The notes under the pieces: generated by a model | Told to the model about the DNA's origin: nothing | Seen by the model: the letters and a program-made list of their open reading frames with translations, nothing else | Databases searched by the model: none | Assembly (NCBI GenBank): GCA_900469615.1 | Contig: UBYA01000020.1 | Coordinates: 1-64,000 of the forward strand | Origin: Hyphomicrobiales bacterium | GTDB lineage: Bacteria > Pseudomonadota > Alphaproteobacteria > Rhizobiales > Rhizobiaceae | DNA length: 64,000 bases | Direction: 5' to 3' | In this document: one piece after another, positions 34,350 through 42,921 of the stretch | Layout of the letters: each line of letters begins with the position of its first letter | How positions within the stretch are numbered: position 1 is the first letter of the stretch | Made by a program: the position numbers and the translations under genes

Positions 34350-34865
34350 TCAATCGAAGTCGGCACCGGAAAGATGATTGCTCACCGATGACTTCACCGC
34401 GCCGATATCCCGCCAGAGCTCGCTGACGATCGCAGGATCGACATCCGCCATCATGTCGCGCAGCCAGCCCTCATGGGCAGCGGCCATGGCGCCGAACAGC
34501 GTCTCGCCCTTGGCCGTCAGCTTCGCGACCGTCACCCGCCGGTCGCCGTCGGGCGTTACGCGCAACACGAGCCCATCCGTCTCCAGGCGTTCGACGAGCC
34601 CGGTGACATTTCCGTTCGTGACCATGGTTCGCTTGGACAGTTCGCCGAGCCGCAGGCCGTCACGCTCGCGGTAGAGCTGCGCCATCAGGTCGAACTGCGG
34701 CAAGGTCGCCCCGAACTCGTTGCGCAGCCGGCGGCGGATTTCCTGCGAGATCAGCTTCGTCGTGGAAAGCATGCGCAGCCAGAGCCGCAGCTCCAGCTTT
34801 TTGCCTTCCTGCGTTCCCTGAACGATGATCTCCAGGTCAACGGTTGCACTCTCGGACTCTGTCAT
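34350..34865 (-). CDS. MarR family transcriptional regulator
   Basis: A 171-residue winged-helix regulator from the ATG at 34865 (GAGGCGACG upstream). The frame is open to 34949, but the extra 28 residues are not family-like. The recognition region includes LGELSKRTMVTNGNVTGLVERLE and the wing DGDRRVTVAKLTAKG. It lies just downstream of a CrtI-like FAD oxidoreductase gene on the same strand. A TTTGA/TCAAA palindrome sits between the two, so it may have its own autoregulated promoter. MarR proteins often respond to aromatic acids or their CoA esters. Confidence 0.88.
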   Translation of the reverse strand: MTESESATVDLEIIVQGTQEGKKLELRLWLRMLSTTKLISQEIRRRLRNEFGATLPQFDLMAQLYRERDGLRLGELSKRTMVTNGNVTGLVERLETDGLVLRVTPDGDRRVTVAKLTAKGETLFGAMAAAHEGWLRDMMADVDPAIVSELWRDIGAVKSSVSNHLSGADFD

Positions 34866-34921
34866 GACGTCGCCTCGATCTACGTTCCACATCGTTCGCC
34901 TATGCGATCTAGGGAGCAATA

Positions 34922-34935
34922 TTTGAAATGTCAAA
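34922..34935. promoter_or_regulatory. Palindrome upstream of the MarR gene
   Basis: TTTGA, AATG, TCAAA: perfect 5-bp arms 57 bp before the MarR start codon and just past the stop of the FAD oxidoreductase gene. Likely autoregulatory site. Confidence 0.5.
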
Positions 34936-34961
34936 GGTTTGGACGTCAAGTCGCGCGACTG

Positions 34962-36533
34962 TCACTTCGCCAGCATTTTCGCCAACATGAAACCGGAGCC
35001 GGCCCCCGTCCCCGCACCCGGCCATGTCGAGGCGCCGCACATGAACAGCGAACCCACCGGCGTCTTGTAGCGCGAGTAGCCGGCAACGGGCCGGAAAAGG
35101 AAATTCTGGTCGAGATGATGGCTGCCCGAGAGGTTGTCGCCGCCGACAAGGTTCGGATTCTCGCGTTCGAGATCGATGGGCGAGAACACCGAACGTCCCA
35201 ATATCTTGCCGCGCAGACCCGGAGCGTAGCGTTCCATGATATCGAGCACGCGTTCCGCGTATGTATCCTTGATCTCGTCCCAGCTTGCGCCGCTGATTTC
35301 GCCGGCGGCGTCGCCGTGGAATTCCGCCGGCAGCACGCGCACCTGGATCCAGAGCGCATGTTGCCCCGCGGGAGCGCGGGAGGGATCGATGGCGGTGGGC
35401 TGTCCAACCACCAGTGCAGGCTCCGCCGGCAGCAGGCCCCCCATCGCCTCGGCATAGACACGCGACATCATCTCCAGATCCGGCGCGATATGCACATAGG
35501 CGAAACTCTGGAGCGCCTTGCCAGCCAGCCAGTCCGGAAGGCCCGAGAGCGCCAGGTGGATCATCATCGTGCCGGGGCCGGCGCGGAAGCGCGAAACCTT
35601 GCCGTCGAATTCCTGCCGCGACGGGTCCTTTTCCAGAAGCGTGCCGAACAGGATCTGCGGATGGACATTGGCGATCACGGCGCGCTTCGCCTCATAACGG
35701 CGCCCGTCGGCAAGAACGACGCCCGTCGCCTTGCCGCCCGTCGTGACGATCCTCTCGACCCGCGTGCCGAGCATCAGCTCGCCGCCCTTGCTTTTCAACA
35801 CCGCCGCCATCGCCTTGATGACGGTATCGGCGCCGCCCTTGCCGATCACCATGCCGAAGGCCTGGTTGGCCATGGATTCGAGATAGGGAAACAGCGCGCC
35901 GCCGGCGACATCCGGTGCGAAATCGAGATGCAGCCCCCAGGCGGCCATCATCGTCTTGAGCTTGATATTCTGGAAGCGCGCGTCGAGAAAATCGCGGGGC
36001 GAGGCAAACAGCATGCGCGCCGTGTCGTAGACCCAGCCCATCCCCTTCTCGCGCCAGGCCTTCCACACGACCTTGGCTGCCGCCATGGAAGGCATGGGCG
36101 AGCCGAGCAGGCCGAAGATATGGGGCGCATCCGCGCCGAACTGCGAGAGCATATTGCGCCACGCCGCAGCATCCTGCGGCGATATCTCGGCAATGGCGCC
36201 CGTGGTCTTTTCAAGGTCGGTGCTGACGCCGAGATAGGTATTGTCGCGAAAGACGCTCGCGAAGCAATCCGCGGCGGGAACGAAGCCCAACCCCTCGGCC
36301 GTCAACTCGTTCTTGTATTGAGCGAAGAAAGCCGAACCGGCGAACATGGAAAGGTTCATGGCGCAAAGATCGTGCCGGAATCCGGGCAGCGTCACCTCGC
36401 GGGTCTTGACCGCACCGCCGGCCTCGGCATTGCCCTCGATGACGGCAACCTTCCAGCCTTTGGAGGCCAAATGGACCGCTGCCGCCAGGCCATTATGGCC
36501 GGCCCCCACGACAATCGCATCATAGCTCATCAC
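34962..36533 (-). CDS. CrtI/phytoene-desaturase-like FAD oxidoreductase, paralogue A
   Basis: A 523-residue NAD(P)/FAD-dependent oxidoreductase of the phytoene-dehydrogenase-like group. The FAD-binding GAGHNGLAAAVHLASKGW loop is at about residues 8-25, and the C-terminal FAD motif GAGTGAGSGFMLAK is near the end. It shares motifs with the gene at 37791 (LDPSRAPAG, NLVGGD, the final GxGSGFxLA), so the two are paralogues. They flank a cyclase gene resembling isatin hydrolase, and a shared operator-like palindrome lies 52 bp upstream of this gene. Carotenoid genes are absent, so oxidation of an aromatic or indolic metabolite is more likely. The substrate is unknown. Confidence 0.8.
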   Translation of the reverse strand: MMSYDAIVVGAGHNGLAAAVHLASKGWKVAVIEGNAEAGGAVKTREVTLPGFRHDLCAMNLSMFAGSAFFAQYKNELTAEGLGFVPAADCFASVFRDNTYLGVSTDLEKTTGAIAEISPQDAAAWRNMLSQFGADAPHIFGLLGSPMPSMAAAKVVWKAWREKGMGWVYDTARMLFASPRDFLDARFQNIKLKTMMAAWGLHLDFAPDVAGGALFPYLESMANQAFGMVIGKGGADTVIKAMAAVLKSKGGELMLGTRVERIVTTGGKATGVVLADGRRYEAKRAVIANVHPQILFGTLLEKDPSRQEFDGKVSRFRAGPGTMMIHLALSGLPDWLAGKALQSFAYVHIAPDLEMMSRVYAEAMGGLLPAEPALVVGQPTAIDPSRAPAGQHALWIQVRVLPAEFHGDAAGEISGASWDEIKDTYAERVLDIMERYAPGLRGKILGRSVFSPIDLERENPNLVGGDNLSGSHHLDQNFLFRPVAGYSRYKTPVGSLFMCGASTWPGAGTGAGSGFMLAKMLAK

Positions 36534-36577
36534 TTGCCCCTCTTTCGTCGATTATTATTATTGTCACATGCATACAT

Positions 36578-36597
36578 CTTGAGCTTTAAGCTTCAAG
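36578..36597. promoter_or_regulatory. Shared palindrome, site 2
   Basis: CTTGAGCTTTAAGCTTCAAG contains TTTAAGCTTCAA (36585-36596), one base from site 1, within outer CTTGA/TCAAG arms. It lies in the 396-bp divergent gap (36534-36929) between FAD oxidoreductase A and the cyclase gene, nearer the former. The gap contains no gene; it also holds the palindrome at 36756. Confidence 0.6.
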
Positions 36598-36755
36598 TAC
36601 CTGTTGGCGCGAATTGTGATCGCAAAGCACAAGCAAAAGTAGATTCCATCCAGAGTTTCCGGAAATTTACTGTTTCGCTTCAGCGATTTAGCGATATCCC
36701 TCAACCGGCAGGCGAAGGATCAAATTTGGCCGCCGAAACCGCACCGGAATGCTTG

Positions 36756-36770
36756 CAATATCATATATTG
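36756..36770. promoter_or_regulatory. CAATAT/ATATTG palindrome
   Basis: CAATAT, CAT, ATATTG: perfect 6-bp arms with a 3-nt spacer, 160 bp before the cyclase gene. It is a different motif from the TTTAAGCTTAAA group, perhaps the site of a second regulator. Confidence 0.45.
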
Positions 36771-36929
36771 TGACATAGGCTCCCCTTCATTCCGCTGCCG
36801 CGCGGACCCGGTGCCGGGAGGAAAGGCACCCCGCGCATGGCGATATCGACTTCAAGCCTGATTCCGATCGGAAGGTCCGCCTGACGGTTTTCCGCGCGGG
36901 ATCACGCGACAACAAGGGGAACCCGACAC

Positions 36930-37712
36930 ATGACTGCCAACACCCTCGCCAGCCTCGCCTCGGCCCTGATTTCGGGCTCCGTCAAGGTCGTCGACCTCAC
37001 CGCGCCGCTCGGCCCTGATACTCCGGTGCTCTACCTGCCGCCGCAGTTCGGCAAGAACACGCCCAAGGTCGCGGTCCACACGATCTCCGAATACAATCAG
37101 GACGGCCCTTTCTGGGCCTGGAACTGGCTGGAGCTCGGCGAGCATACCGGCACCCATTTCGATGCGCCCTGTCATTGGATCACCGGCAAGGACAATCCGA
37201 ACAACACGACGGACACCATCCCGCCGCAGAATTTCGTGGCTCCGGTCAACGTCATCGACCGCTCCAAGGAGTCCGCCGCCGATCCCGACTACCTGCTGAC
37301 GGTGGACAGCATCAAGGAATGGGAAGCCCAGAACGGCGAGATCGAAGCCGGCAGCTGGGTGCTGCTGCGCACCGACTGGTACAAGCGCAACGGCTCCACC
37401 GATACCTTCCTGAACGCCGATGAAAACGGCCCCCACTCTCCCGGCCCGACGGCCGAGGCGATCGAGTATCTGCTGAGCAAGGGCATCATCGGCTGGGGTT
37501 CGGAAACGGTCGGCACCGATGCCGGCTCGGCCGGCGGCATGAACCCGCCCTTCCCCGCGCACAACCTCATGCACAAGGCCAACCGCTACGGCCTCGCCAG
37601 CCTCTCCAACCTGGATCAGCTTCCGGCCAAGGGCGCGGTGCTGATCGCCGCTCCGCTGAAATTCGTCAAGGGCACCGGCTCGCCGGTTCGTGCACTGGCA
37701 TTGATTGCATGA
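36930..37712 (+). CDS. Cyclase-family metal hydrolase, isatin hydrolase-like
   Basis: A 260-residue Mn/Zn-dependent hydrolase of the cyclase/kynurenine-formamidase family. The metal motif EHTGTHFDAPCH gives His72, His76, Asp78 and His82, offset by one residue from the ligands I recall for the isatin hydrolase of Labrenzia. The tryptophan-rich lead-in FWAWNW and the Ser224 region (GLASLSNLDQLP) also fit isatin hydrolase better than bacterial KynB, which is shorter (about 210 residues). Isatin hydrolase opens the isatin ring to isatinate. AAGGGGAACC precedes the ATG. The FAD oxidoreductase B gene follows 78 bp on, and an anthranilate operon lies 16 kb downstream. Confidence 0.75.
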   Translation: MTANTLASLASALISGSVKVVDLTAPLGPDTPVLYLPPQFGKNTPKVAVHTISEYNQDGPFWAWNWLELGEHTGTHFDAPCHWITGKDNPNNTTDTIPPQNFVAPVNVIDRSKESAADPDYLLTVDSIKEWEAQNGEIEAGSWVLLRTDWYKRNGSTDTFLNADENGPHSPGPTAEAIEYLLSKGIIGWGSETVGTDAGSAGGMNPPFPAHNLMHKANRYGLASLSNLDQLPAKGAVLIAAPLKFVKGTGSPVRALALIA

Positions 37713-37718
37713 TAGGCT

Positions 37719-37760
37719 GGAAAGGCCGGAGTCCGGGGGCGAATTAGACTCCGCCTTTCC
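37719..37760 (+). other. Long intercistronic hairpin after the cyclase gene
   Basis: GGAAAGGC plus GGAGTC (one bulged C at 37727) pair with GACTCC plus GCCTTTCC, a 14-bp stem with a 13-nt loop starting 7 bp after the cyclase stop. No U-run follows. It may limit read-through or stabilise the cyclase message. Confidence 0.6.
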
Positions 37761-37790
37761 ACATATCCTGGCTGTGAGGGGCAGCGCGCA

Positions 37791-39380
37791 ATGGGCGATC
37801 ATGATTACGTCATCGTCGGCAGCGGCATCAATGCGCTTGTCGCAGCCGCGATGCTTGGCAAAAAGGGCCATAAGGTGCTCGTCCTCGAGCGCAGCGACCG
37901 CATCGGCGGCTGCCTGCGCACCGAGGAAATCACCGAGCCCGGCTTTATCCACGATGTCATGGCAACGACCATGGTGCTGTTCCTCACCTCGCCGGCCTAT
38001 GGCGCCATCGGCAAGGATCTGGAGGCGCGGGGCCTGGAATTTGCCCATGCCGATCTGCCGACAGGCGTGTTGCGGCCCGACGGATCGCATGTCATCTTTT
38101 CCAAGGACAGGCGGCGAAACATCGCCACCTTCGACGAACTGTCGCTCGGCGATGGGCAGACCTTCTCCCGCGAGATGGATGCGCTTGGCGCCGATGCGCC
38201 ATTCCTGTTTTCCCTCCTCGGCGGCGCGCTGTGGTCCGGATCGACGCTGAAGACCGTCGGCAAGCAAGGCTGGAGCCGCGGGTTGCGCAAGCTCGCGGCC
38301 TGGTTCGGCGATGCCCTGACGCCGGCGCGCGGCTATCTGGAAACCAATTACAAGTCCGAGGACATCCATGCGCTCTGGGCGCCCTGGGTGCTGCATTGCG
38401 GCCTCGGGCCGGAAAGCGCCTATTCCGCCGAAATGTTGAAGGTGATCGGCTTTGCGATAGAGCTGGCCGGCGCACCGATCGTCAAAGGCGGTGCCGCGAA
38501 ACTGCTGACGGCCTTCGAACGGCTGATTACCGATCATGGCGGAGAAATCCGTCTCGGCGCCGATGTCGAGGCCATCCTTCCAGGCCCCGGCCGCCGCGCC
38601 GCCGGGGTACGCCTTGCGAACGGCGAAACGCTGGGAGCGAAGGCCGGGGTCATCTGCTCCGTGACGCCCAACCAGCTCTACGACCGGCTGGTGGCGGATT
38701 GGCCGGACCCGCTACCGGCCGAGGTCAGGTCCGGCGTCGCCAATTACCGTTACGGCAAGGGCGACATGCAGATTCACTACGCCCTTTCCGAGCCGCCGCG
38801 CTGGAAAGCCGATGCCGAACTCGGCAAGGTGGCGCTGCTGCACCTGACATCCGGCCTCGACGGCGTCTCGCGCGCCGCCAACGAATGCGAGCGCGGACTA
38901 TTGCCCGCCGAGCCGACCGTCTGCGTCGGGCAGCCCGTCGCACTCGATCCCAGCCGCGCGCCGGCGGGAAAATCGATCCTCTGGCTGCAGCTTCCCGAAG
39001 CGCCACGGCATATCAAGGGCGACGCTGCGGGCGAGATCGCAGCGCCGCCGGACGGCCGCTGGACGGAAGAGGTGCGCGAACGCTATGCCGACCGCATAGA
39101 AGCGCTGCTCGCCAGCCACATCGAGAACTTCGCGGAGATAAAGCTCGCGCGCCGCGCCTACTCTCCGGGCGATCTGGAAGCGATGAACATGAACCTCGTC
39201 GGCGGCGACCCTTACGGCGGCTATTGCGGCCTCGACCAGTTTTTCATCTGGCGCCCTTTCAAGTCATCTGTTAACCACCGCACCCACATAACAGGCCTGT
39301 ACCACATCGGCGCGTCGGCGCATCCCGGTCCAGGCCTCGGTGGAGGCTCCGGCTTTCTGCTCGCATCATCGCTGAAGTAA
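37791..39380 (+). CDS. CrtI/phytoene-desaturase-like FAD oxidoreductase, paralogue B
   Basis: A 529-residue NAD(P)/FAD-dependent oxidoreductase. The FAD-binding loop VGSGINALVAAAMLGKKG is at about residues 8-25, a typical second-strand ERSDRIGGCLRTEE follows, and the C-terminal FAD motif is GPGLGGGSGFLLA. It is a diverged paralogue of the enzyme at 34962. It is probably co-transcribed with the upstream isatin-hydrolase-like gene and the downstream MarR gene (23 bp). By context it may oxidise an indole-ring intermediate before or after isatin; no substrate evidence exists in the sequence. Confidence 0.8.
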   Translation: MGDHDYVIVGSGINALVAAAMLGKKGHKVLVLERSDRIGGCLRTEEITEPGFIHDVMATTMVLFLTSPAYGAIGKDLEARGLEFAHADLPTGVLRPDGSHVIFSKDRRRNIATFDELSLGDGQTFSREMDALGADAPFLFSLLGGALWSGSTLKTVGKQGWSRGLRKLAAWFGDALTPARGYLETNYKSEDIHALWAPWVLHCGLGPESAYSAEMLKVIGFAIELAGAPIVKGGAAKLLTAFERLITDHGGEIRLGADVEAILPGPGRRAAGVRLANGETLGAKAGVICSVTPNQLYDRLVADWPDPLPAEVRSGVANYRYGKGDMQIHYALSEPPRWKADAELGKVALLHLTSGLDGVSRAANECERGLLPAEPTVCVGQPVALDPSRAPAGKSILWLQLPEAPRHIKGDAAGEIAAPPDGRWTEEVRERYADRIEALLASHIENFAEIKLARRAYSPGDLEAMNMNLVGGDPYGGYCGLDQFFIWRPFKSSVNHRTHITGLYHIGASAHPGPGLGGGSGFLLASSLK

Positions 39381-39403
39381 CACGTTCCGGAGGAGTATCG
39401 TCG

Positions 39404-39910
39404 ATGGAAGAGCGGTTTTCAGGCACCGTTTTGAGGCGCACGCGCGATGAAAACGCCACGCGCCCGACCATGGGCGAAATCGGCCTCAATCACTTCGCAC
39501 CCTATCTGATGAACCGGCTGATGGCGCGCTGGAACGCCAACCTGTCGGAAGAGCTGCGCGAATACGATATGACGACCGCCAAGATGCGGGCGCTGGCGGT
39601 CCTCTGCGTCTCCTCCAGCGTCACCATCAACGAGCTCTCCGTCTTCGCCGTGACCGAACAGTCGACGATGAGCCGCACGCTCGACTCGCTCGAGCAGCAG
39701 GGCTACATCCGCCGTCAGCCCCGGGTCGAGGATATGCGCATCCGCGACGTTTCCATCACCGAGGAAGGCCGCACCGCCTTCGAGAAGGTGTGGCCGACCA
39801 TGTACGACCTGTTCCTGCAGATGTTCGACGGCGTCGAAGAGGCCGAATATCGGGCCTTCATCTCGACCCTGCACAAGGTACTGCACAACATCCGCAAGCA
39901 TGAGATCTGA
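39404..39910 (+). CDS. MarR family transcriptional regulator (cyclase operon)
   Basis: A 168-residue winged-helix regulator with recognition region INELSVFAVTEQSTMSRTLD followed by the wing VEDMRIRDVSITEEGR. It has an extended N-terminus of about 25 residues. It is the last gene of the cyclase/FAD oxidoreductase B unit and ends in a strong hairpin. Being embedded in the catabolic operon makes it the leading candidate to bind the TTTAAGCTTAAA sites of the island; that is inference, and the MarR at 34350 is an alternative. Confidence 0.88.
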   Translation: MEERFSGTVLRRTRDENATRPTMGEIGLNHFAPYLMNRLMARWNANLSEELREYDMTTAKMRALAVLCVSSSVTINELSVFAVTEQSTMSRTLDSLEQQGYIRRQPRVEDMRIRDVSITEEGRTAFEKVWPTMYDLFLQMFDGVEEAEYRAFISTLHKVLHNIRKHEI

Positions 39911-39933
39911 GCGGGCGGAAGCAGCGCCCGCTC
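39909..39933. terminator. Bidirectional terminator-like hairpin
   Basis: GAGCGGGCG and CGCCCGCTC form a perfect 9-bp stem with a 7-nt loop. It begins at the MarR stop codon and lies between the convergent MarR and MFS genes. Confidence 0.6.
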
Positions 39934-39942
39934 CCGATTTCG

Positions 39943-41253
39943 TCAGCGTTTGTTCGGAATGAGCGCCGTTGCCAGTGCCGCGATGGCGGCGACGATGGCG
40001 AAAACATAGAAATTCCATTCGGGACCGACGTTCAGGCTGGCGATATATCCTCCCATCAGCGGGCCGGAGAGCGCGCCGATGCGCGAGAAGCTCAGCGCCC
40101 AGCCGGTGCCGGCCGCCCGCACGAAGGGCGGAAGGTAGGCGGCAAGATAGCCCGTGAGAATCAGCGAGGCCGAAACCGTGCCGAAGCCGGCAATGGCCAC
40201 GACTGTATAGTTCAGCCAGATGGAGCCCTTGAAGGCGAGAAGCGCGATACCGACTGCGCCGAGCAGATAGGAGAGCATCACGGTCAACCGCACGCCGAAA
40301 CGATCCGCCCATTGGCCAAGCACGATACCTCCGATCGCCGAAGTCAGGCTGAAAACCGCGAGAAACAGCAGGCTGTCGCCAAGGTCGTAGCCGCTCTTGC
40401 GCATGATCTGCGGCAGCCACTGAGCAAGCCCGTAGACCAGAAGCAGCCCCATGAACAGGGCAATCCAGAAGCAGGCGGTGGCAAAGGCGTTTCTCGGCGA
40501 AAAGATCTCGCCCAGCACGGCCCGCCAGCCGAGGCCGGTTTCCCGCAGTGCGCCCCCTGGGGGAACGGCGACGCCGAGCCTGGCGGCCAGCCGTCTCGCG
40601 CTTTCGCTCCGTCCGCGCGCCACGAGGAAATCGAGGGATTCGGGAAGCAGCCACGCCATGAAGGGCACGAACAGCACCGGAAGCGCGCCGACCAGAATGA
40701 CGGGCCGCCATCCGTAATCCGGCAACAGCCATCTGCCGACGAGCGCCGCGGCGAAAAGGCCGAGGGAATAACCGGAATACATGATGCCGTAATTGACGTT
40801 CTTCCTTGCGGCCGGCGAATATTCGATGGTCAAGGCCGCTGCCAGGGGGATGATGCCGCCGAGCCCGAGGCCTGCCGCAAAGCGGCTGACGCCGAACCAT
40901 GCCGGCGTCGGGGACCATGCGGTTATTGCCGTGCAAAGGGCAAACAGCGAAAGGCAGGCCAGAAACATCGGCTTGCGGCCATAGAGATCGCTGAGCGTGC
41001 CGACGACGATGCCGCCGACAAGCATGCCGAAGACGGTGTAGCTGCCCATCGCTCCAAGCTGAAGCGGCGACAGATGCCAGACGTTGTCCGTGGACAGCGC
41101 CGGCAGGATGGCGCCGAGGACGCCGACATCGTATCCCTCCGCAAAGATCGCCAGCCAGCAGATGAGCACGACGACAAGGCTTTTGGCATGCGAGATTTCT
41201 CCGCCGCCAGGACTTGAAAGGTCCCTCGCGACGCCGTTTCGAAGACTGTCCAT
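39943..41253 (-). CDS. MFS transporter, aromatic acid:H+ symporter-like
   Basis: A 436-residue inner-membrane transporter with twelve helices. An EGYDVGVLGAILP first helix and GTLSDLYGRKP between helices 2 and 3 are typical of the AAHS group (PcaK, BenK) that imports aromatic acids with protons. The ATG at 41253 has GAGGGATAATC upstream; the open frame extends to 41307 without family-like residues. It lies downstream of iorA/iorB on the same strand after a hairpin. It probably imports an aromatic or indolic acid such as anthranilate or an indole carboxylate. Confidence 0.85.
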   Translation of the reverse strand: MDSLRNGVARDLSSPGGGEISHAKSLVVVLICWLAIFAEGYDVGVLGAILPALSTDNVWHLSPLQLGAMGSYTVFGMLVGGIVVGTLSDLYGRKPMFLACLSLFALCTAITAWSPTPAWFGVSRFAAGLGLGGIIPLAAALTIEYSPAARKNVNYGIMYSGYSLGLFAAALVGRWLLPDYGWRPVILVGALPVLFVPFMAWLLPESLDFLVARGRSESARRLAARLGVAVPPGGALRETGLGWRAVLGEIFSPRNAFATACFWIALFMGLLLVYGLAQWLPQIMRKSGYDLGDSLLFLAVFSLTSAIGGIVLGQWADRFGVRLTVMLSYLLGAVGIALLAFKGSIWLNYTVVAIAGFGTVSASLILTGYLAAYLPPFVRAAGTGWALSFSRIGALSGPLMGGYIASLNVGPEWNFYVFAIVAAIAALATALIPNKR

Positions 41254-41311
41254 GCGATTATCCCTCTTGGAAGTTATCAGCCTCGACCAATATTGCCCGC
41301 TTCCCAAGCAT

Positions 41312-41333
41312 ACGGGGCGGACTGCCGCCCCGT
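41312..41333 (-). other. Hairpin between iorB and the MFS gene
   Basis: ACGGGGCGG and CCGCCCCGT form a 9-bp stem around ACTG, 19 bp past the iorB stop codon on the minus strand. No T-run follows, so it could be partial termination or mRNA protection. Confidence 0.5.
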
Positions 41334-41352
41334 TCGGCCGATCCGGTCGTGG

Positions 41353-42912
41353 TCAGAGCGTCGCGACCGTTTTTAGCGCGCCGTCGAGTGCAGCACCCTT
41401 CTCGTCCAGAAGAGCCGCCTGCCGCAGCCGCCGCATCCAGGCGGCGCCGTCTTCCCGGTCGCGCAGCAGCGGCAGGGCCGACATGACGCGATCGAACTTG
41501 GAAAGCCCGCGCGCATGCGTATCGGAATAGCCCTTGACGAGGCGGCGGTTGCCGAGCACTTCGACGGCGAGATCGTAATTCACGGCCAGCAGATTGGACG
41601 CTGCTGTCAGCCAGGCCTCGCGATGCTCCACCTCGCGCGCGTGCCGCAGCGTGCCGCGACGAATACGGCGTAGCGCCGAAACCATGTAGAGACCAAGGAA
41701 CCAGAACAGCGTGCCGGTCTGAACGCGCCGCCCCTTGTTGATGAAGCGGTCGAGCCGGGCAAACAGGCGCGGCCGGCTTTCGATCCAGAGACCCATGCCC
41801 TTCGGCATCGTGCCGCAGACTTCGTCCATGCGCGGATGCATGTACTCGGTCATGTAGACGATCTGGTCGTCCCTGGCGCCGACCTCCTTGCGAACGCGCT
41901 CGAAGCGGGAGCCGCGCACCTTCAGGTCTGCGACGCGGATGACATCGTCGTAAGCCATGGCGATGGCGACATATTTGGCGGCCTGAACGGTGAAGGCGAA
42001 ATCCTTGCTCGCACCGCCGGCCTTGCGATCCAGTGCGTGAAGCGCCGCGACACGGCTCAGATACTCGTCGGCATAGGCCGGGTCCTGAAAGTCGGTGAGC
42101 TTCTTGGCGCCGGCAAACAGCAGCGGCCACGCCATTTCCGGAAATTCGGAGCGGATGCGGTTGACCAGACGGTCCAGCGCCGGATGACCGGCCGTCTCCG
42201 GCAGGGCATCGAAGTGCTTCGGCGGCGTGGCCGAGACAGCATCTCGCGGCTTGTCCTTGACCCTCTCGAACGCGGCATTGAATGCCTTGAGGCTGGGCTC
42301 GATGCCCTTGCCGCCGGCACGGATCATCGCTTCGAAAGCCTGCTTGCCGAAAGGCAGCGCCCCGGAGCCGGCGAGCGCGCCAAACATGGAGGCGGAAATC
42401 ACGCTGCCGTTCCTGACGGCCATCGTTTCCATATCGAAAGCGATGGTGCGCTTGGCAGCGAAATCCGTAGCATCGACCACCACCTCGGCATTGCCGATGC
42501 CATCGCCCGGCTTTTCCTTTTCCGCGACCGCAAAGGAGCGGTGCGTCGAGGCGATCAGCAGCGTCTTGTCCGGCGTGACGAGGCCACGCAGCACCGAGCG
42601 GCCGGCCTCCATCAGCTCCGCGGCCATGACGACATCGACATCGCCGGGCGTCGGCATCAACGAGAAGATCGGCTCGTGACCGTCGCGGGCCGGCAGCATC
42701 TCGATATAGTAGATCGTCGCGCCGGTACGCTGTGCCACGCCGGGCACGGACGTCGTCTGCGCCATCCAGCCTTCGGCTTCGGCAAGGTCGACGATCCAGT
42801 CGGCCAGTACGCCGCCGCCCTGCCCGCCCATGGCGAGGATGGCAAGCGACAGCGGCTTGTCCGTGGAAAGTCTGTTCGCACCGAGATCACTCATGTTCAC
42901 ATGCTCGTTCAT
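41353..42912 (-). CDS. iorB: Indolepyruvate oxidoreductase subunit beta (IorB) with C-terminal extension
   Basis: A 519-residue protein. The N-terminal pyruvate/ketoisovalerate oxidoreductase gamma-type domain (AILAMGGQGGGVLADWIVDL, about residues 28-220) matches IorB. The C-terminal half (about 240-500) is the extra DUF6537-type domain seen in aerobic proteobacterial versions. With IorA it oxidatively decarboxylates aryl-pyruvates, classically indolepyruvate, to the arylacetyl-CoA. It starts 9 bp after iorA. The MFS gene follows past a hairpin. Confidence 0.9.
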   Translation of the reverse strand: MNEHVNMSDLGANRLSTDKPLSLAILAMGGQGGGVLADWIVDLAEAEGWMAQTTSVPGVAQRTGATIYYIEMLPARDGHEPIFSLMPTPGDVDVVMAAELMEAGRSVLRGLVTPDKTLLIASTHRSFAVAEKEKPGDGIGNAEVVVDATDFAAKRTIAFDMETMAVRNGSVISASMFGALAGSGALPFGKQAFEAMIRAGGKGIEPSLKAFNAAFERVKDKPRDAVSATPPKHFDALPETAGHPALDRLVNRIRSEFPEMAWPLLFAGAKKLTDFQDPAYADEYLSRVAALHALDRKAGGASKDFAFTVQAAKYVAIAMAYDDVIRVADLKVRGSRFERVRKEVGARDDQIVYMTEYMHPRMDEVCGTMPKGMGLWIESRPRLFARLDRFINKGRRVQTGTLFWFLGLYMVSALRRIRRGTLRHAREVEHREAWLTAASNLLAVNYDLAVEVLGNRRLVKGYSDTHARGLSKFDRVMSALPLLRDREDGAAWMRRLRQAALLDEKGAALDGALKTVATL

Positions 42913-42921
42913 ATCGCCCTC

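Noticed and set aside
36930-37712. Naming the cyclase kynurenine formamidase (KynB)
   Set aside because: The protein is about 50 residues longer than usual KynB and has a Trp-rich lead-in and a Ser-containing C-terminal motif closer to isatin hydrolase. No kynureninase or tryptophan dioxygenase gene is present.
34962-39380. Carotenoid biosynthesis locus
   Set aside because: Phytoene-desaturase-like enzymes are present, but no phytoene synthase, cyclase (CrtY) or GGPP synthase gene is nearby.
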